DNA of 64,000 bases from Lacrimispora sp. BS-2 (GTDB lineage Bacteria > Bacillota > Clostridia > Lachnospirales > Lachnospiraceae): assembly GCF_040207125.1 (NCBI RefSeq), contig NZ_CP157940.1:3038001-3102000 (forward strand), read 5' to 3'. The notes beneath the pieces are model-generated. The model did no database searches. It was not told the DNA's origin and was given only the letters and a program-made list of their open reading frames with translations. A program made the position numbers and the translations under genes. Shown one piece after another: positions 63,511 through 64,000 of the stretch (position 1 is the first letter of the stretch; each line of letters begins with the position of its first letter).

Positions 63511-64000
63511 TTGGAGCCCTATTTACTGTCGTCGCAAAAACAGGATGTGAACCACGGAACCATCCTTTCGCCCTATGCGCTTTACCACTGTATCTTACCA
63601 ACAGTTATGCCTGACGTATTGCTTCACTGGCATGTGGAAGCTGAAATTACCATTATTTTAGAAGGAAGTGCAAATTATAAAATCGGGAAAGAAACCTTTC
63701 AATCCAGAAAAGGGGATTTGATCTTCGTACCACCCAACACCCTTCATTCGGTCAAGCCTTTGCCGGGCAGCACCCATATTTCCGATACTTTGGTCTTTCA
63801 TCTTGATATGCTGGGATATTCTCTTATGGATCAATACAGCTTAACCTATCTCCAGCCCATACATAATGGTTTTATCCGGCCTCTTTCCCATATGAATCAA
63901 GACCATCCCTTTTATCCTGAATTTTATGAATGCATGAACCAGATTTTCCTTTGTGTAAAAAATAAAGATGATTATTTTGAAATGATCTTAAAAGAGAAGC
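63511..64000 (+). CDS. AraC-family transcriptional regulator, partial
   Basis: The gene runs off the right edge (163 codons visible). TTG at 63511 is the likely start, with AGGAGGAG about 7 nt upstream; the product begins MEPYLLSSQKQDVNHGTILS. The visible part is a cupin-like ligand domain: LHWHVEAEITIILEGSANYKI and KGDLIFVPPNTLHSV are typical of AraC-type sugar regulators. The helix-turn-helix part lies outside the window. It is divergent from the MFS transporter, a frequent regulator-transporter pairing. Confidence 0.8.
   Translation, partial: MEPYLLSSQKQDVNHGTILSPYALYHCILPTVMPDVLLHWHVEAEITIILEGSANYKIGKETFQSRKGDLIFVPPNTLHSVKPLPGSTHISDTLVFHLDMLGYSLMDQYSLTYLQPIHNGFIRPLSHMNQDHPFYPEFYECMNQIFLCVKNKDDYFEMILKEK

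Overview
The window looks like a chromosomal segment of an anaerobic, spore-forming Clostridia bacterium of the Lachnospiraceae (Clostridium cluster XIVa, Lacrimispora/Hungatella-like). This is inferred from spoIIR, glycyl-radical chemistry, clostridial ribosome binding sites and promoters, and several small proteins of Lachnospiraceae type. It is not a database match. Most genes lie on the minus strand.

Layout. 1-6.8 kb: a nucleoside-type ABC importer (BmpA lipoprotein, ATPase, two permeases, the last cut by the window edge) directly behind the YjjI/YjjW glycyl-radical enzyme and activase. 6.8-8.65 kb: an AT-rich gap that holds a 56-codon membrane-protein gene with its own terminator, a complete type I toxin-antitoxin locus (25-aa holin-like toxin plus antisense RNA) and a highly structured repeat. 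8.65-21.05 kb: the translation/transcription block rpoB-rpoC-rpsL-rpsG-fusA-tuf. 21.2-23.4 kb: a small membrane protein and a sodA-dps oxidative-stress pair. 23.5-28.5 kb: a secreted choline-binding-type repeat protein, two tandem paralogous tyrosine recombinases and an AAA ATPase. 28.5-31.7 kb: a DUF1934 protein, murI, ddl and spoIIR. 31.7-39.1 kb: a TetR-controlled RND efflux operon with two TolC-like proteins. 39.1-49.8 kb: a GntR regulator with ispE, a small alarmone synthetase, a YesL-type protein, a cyclophilin, the Mg2+ ATPase mgtA with an elaborate leader, and a choloylglycine hydrolase. 50.0-52.1 kb: a broken yyaL. 52.2-61.7 kb: the accessory island described next. 62-64 kb: an MFS transporter and a divergent AraC-type regulator cut by the right edge.

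The most interesting region is 52.2-61.7 kb, which is AT-rich. It has a TcdR/UviA/BotR-like sigma factor, an ECF sigma/anti-sigma pair, a stand-alone C39 (double-glycine) peptidase, a 117-aa protein with a classical double-glycine leader, a holin, an endolysin without a signal peptide, and a complete agr-type quorum-sensing operon with an autoinducer precursor (agrD). Four promoters (sigma gene, leader protein, holin, endolysin) share TTTACA-like / CTTTTT-or-CTTTCT elements at 15-16 bp spacing. I infer a quorum-sensing-associated, alternative-sigma-controlled secretion module in which holin and endolysin release a processed protein, in the manner of C. difficile TcdR-TcdE or C. perfringens UviA-UviB.

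A second notable system lies upstream of mgtA: an M-box riboswitch with its terminator, a 42-aa ORF, a second terminator, and a 30-aa ORF carrying an early PDPD stretch reminiscent of the enterobacterial Mg2+-sensing leader peptide MgtL.
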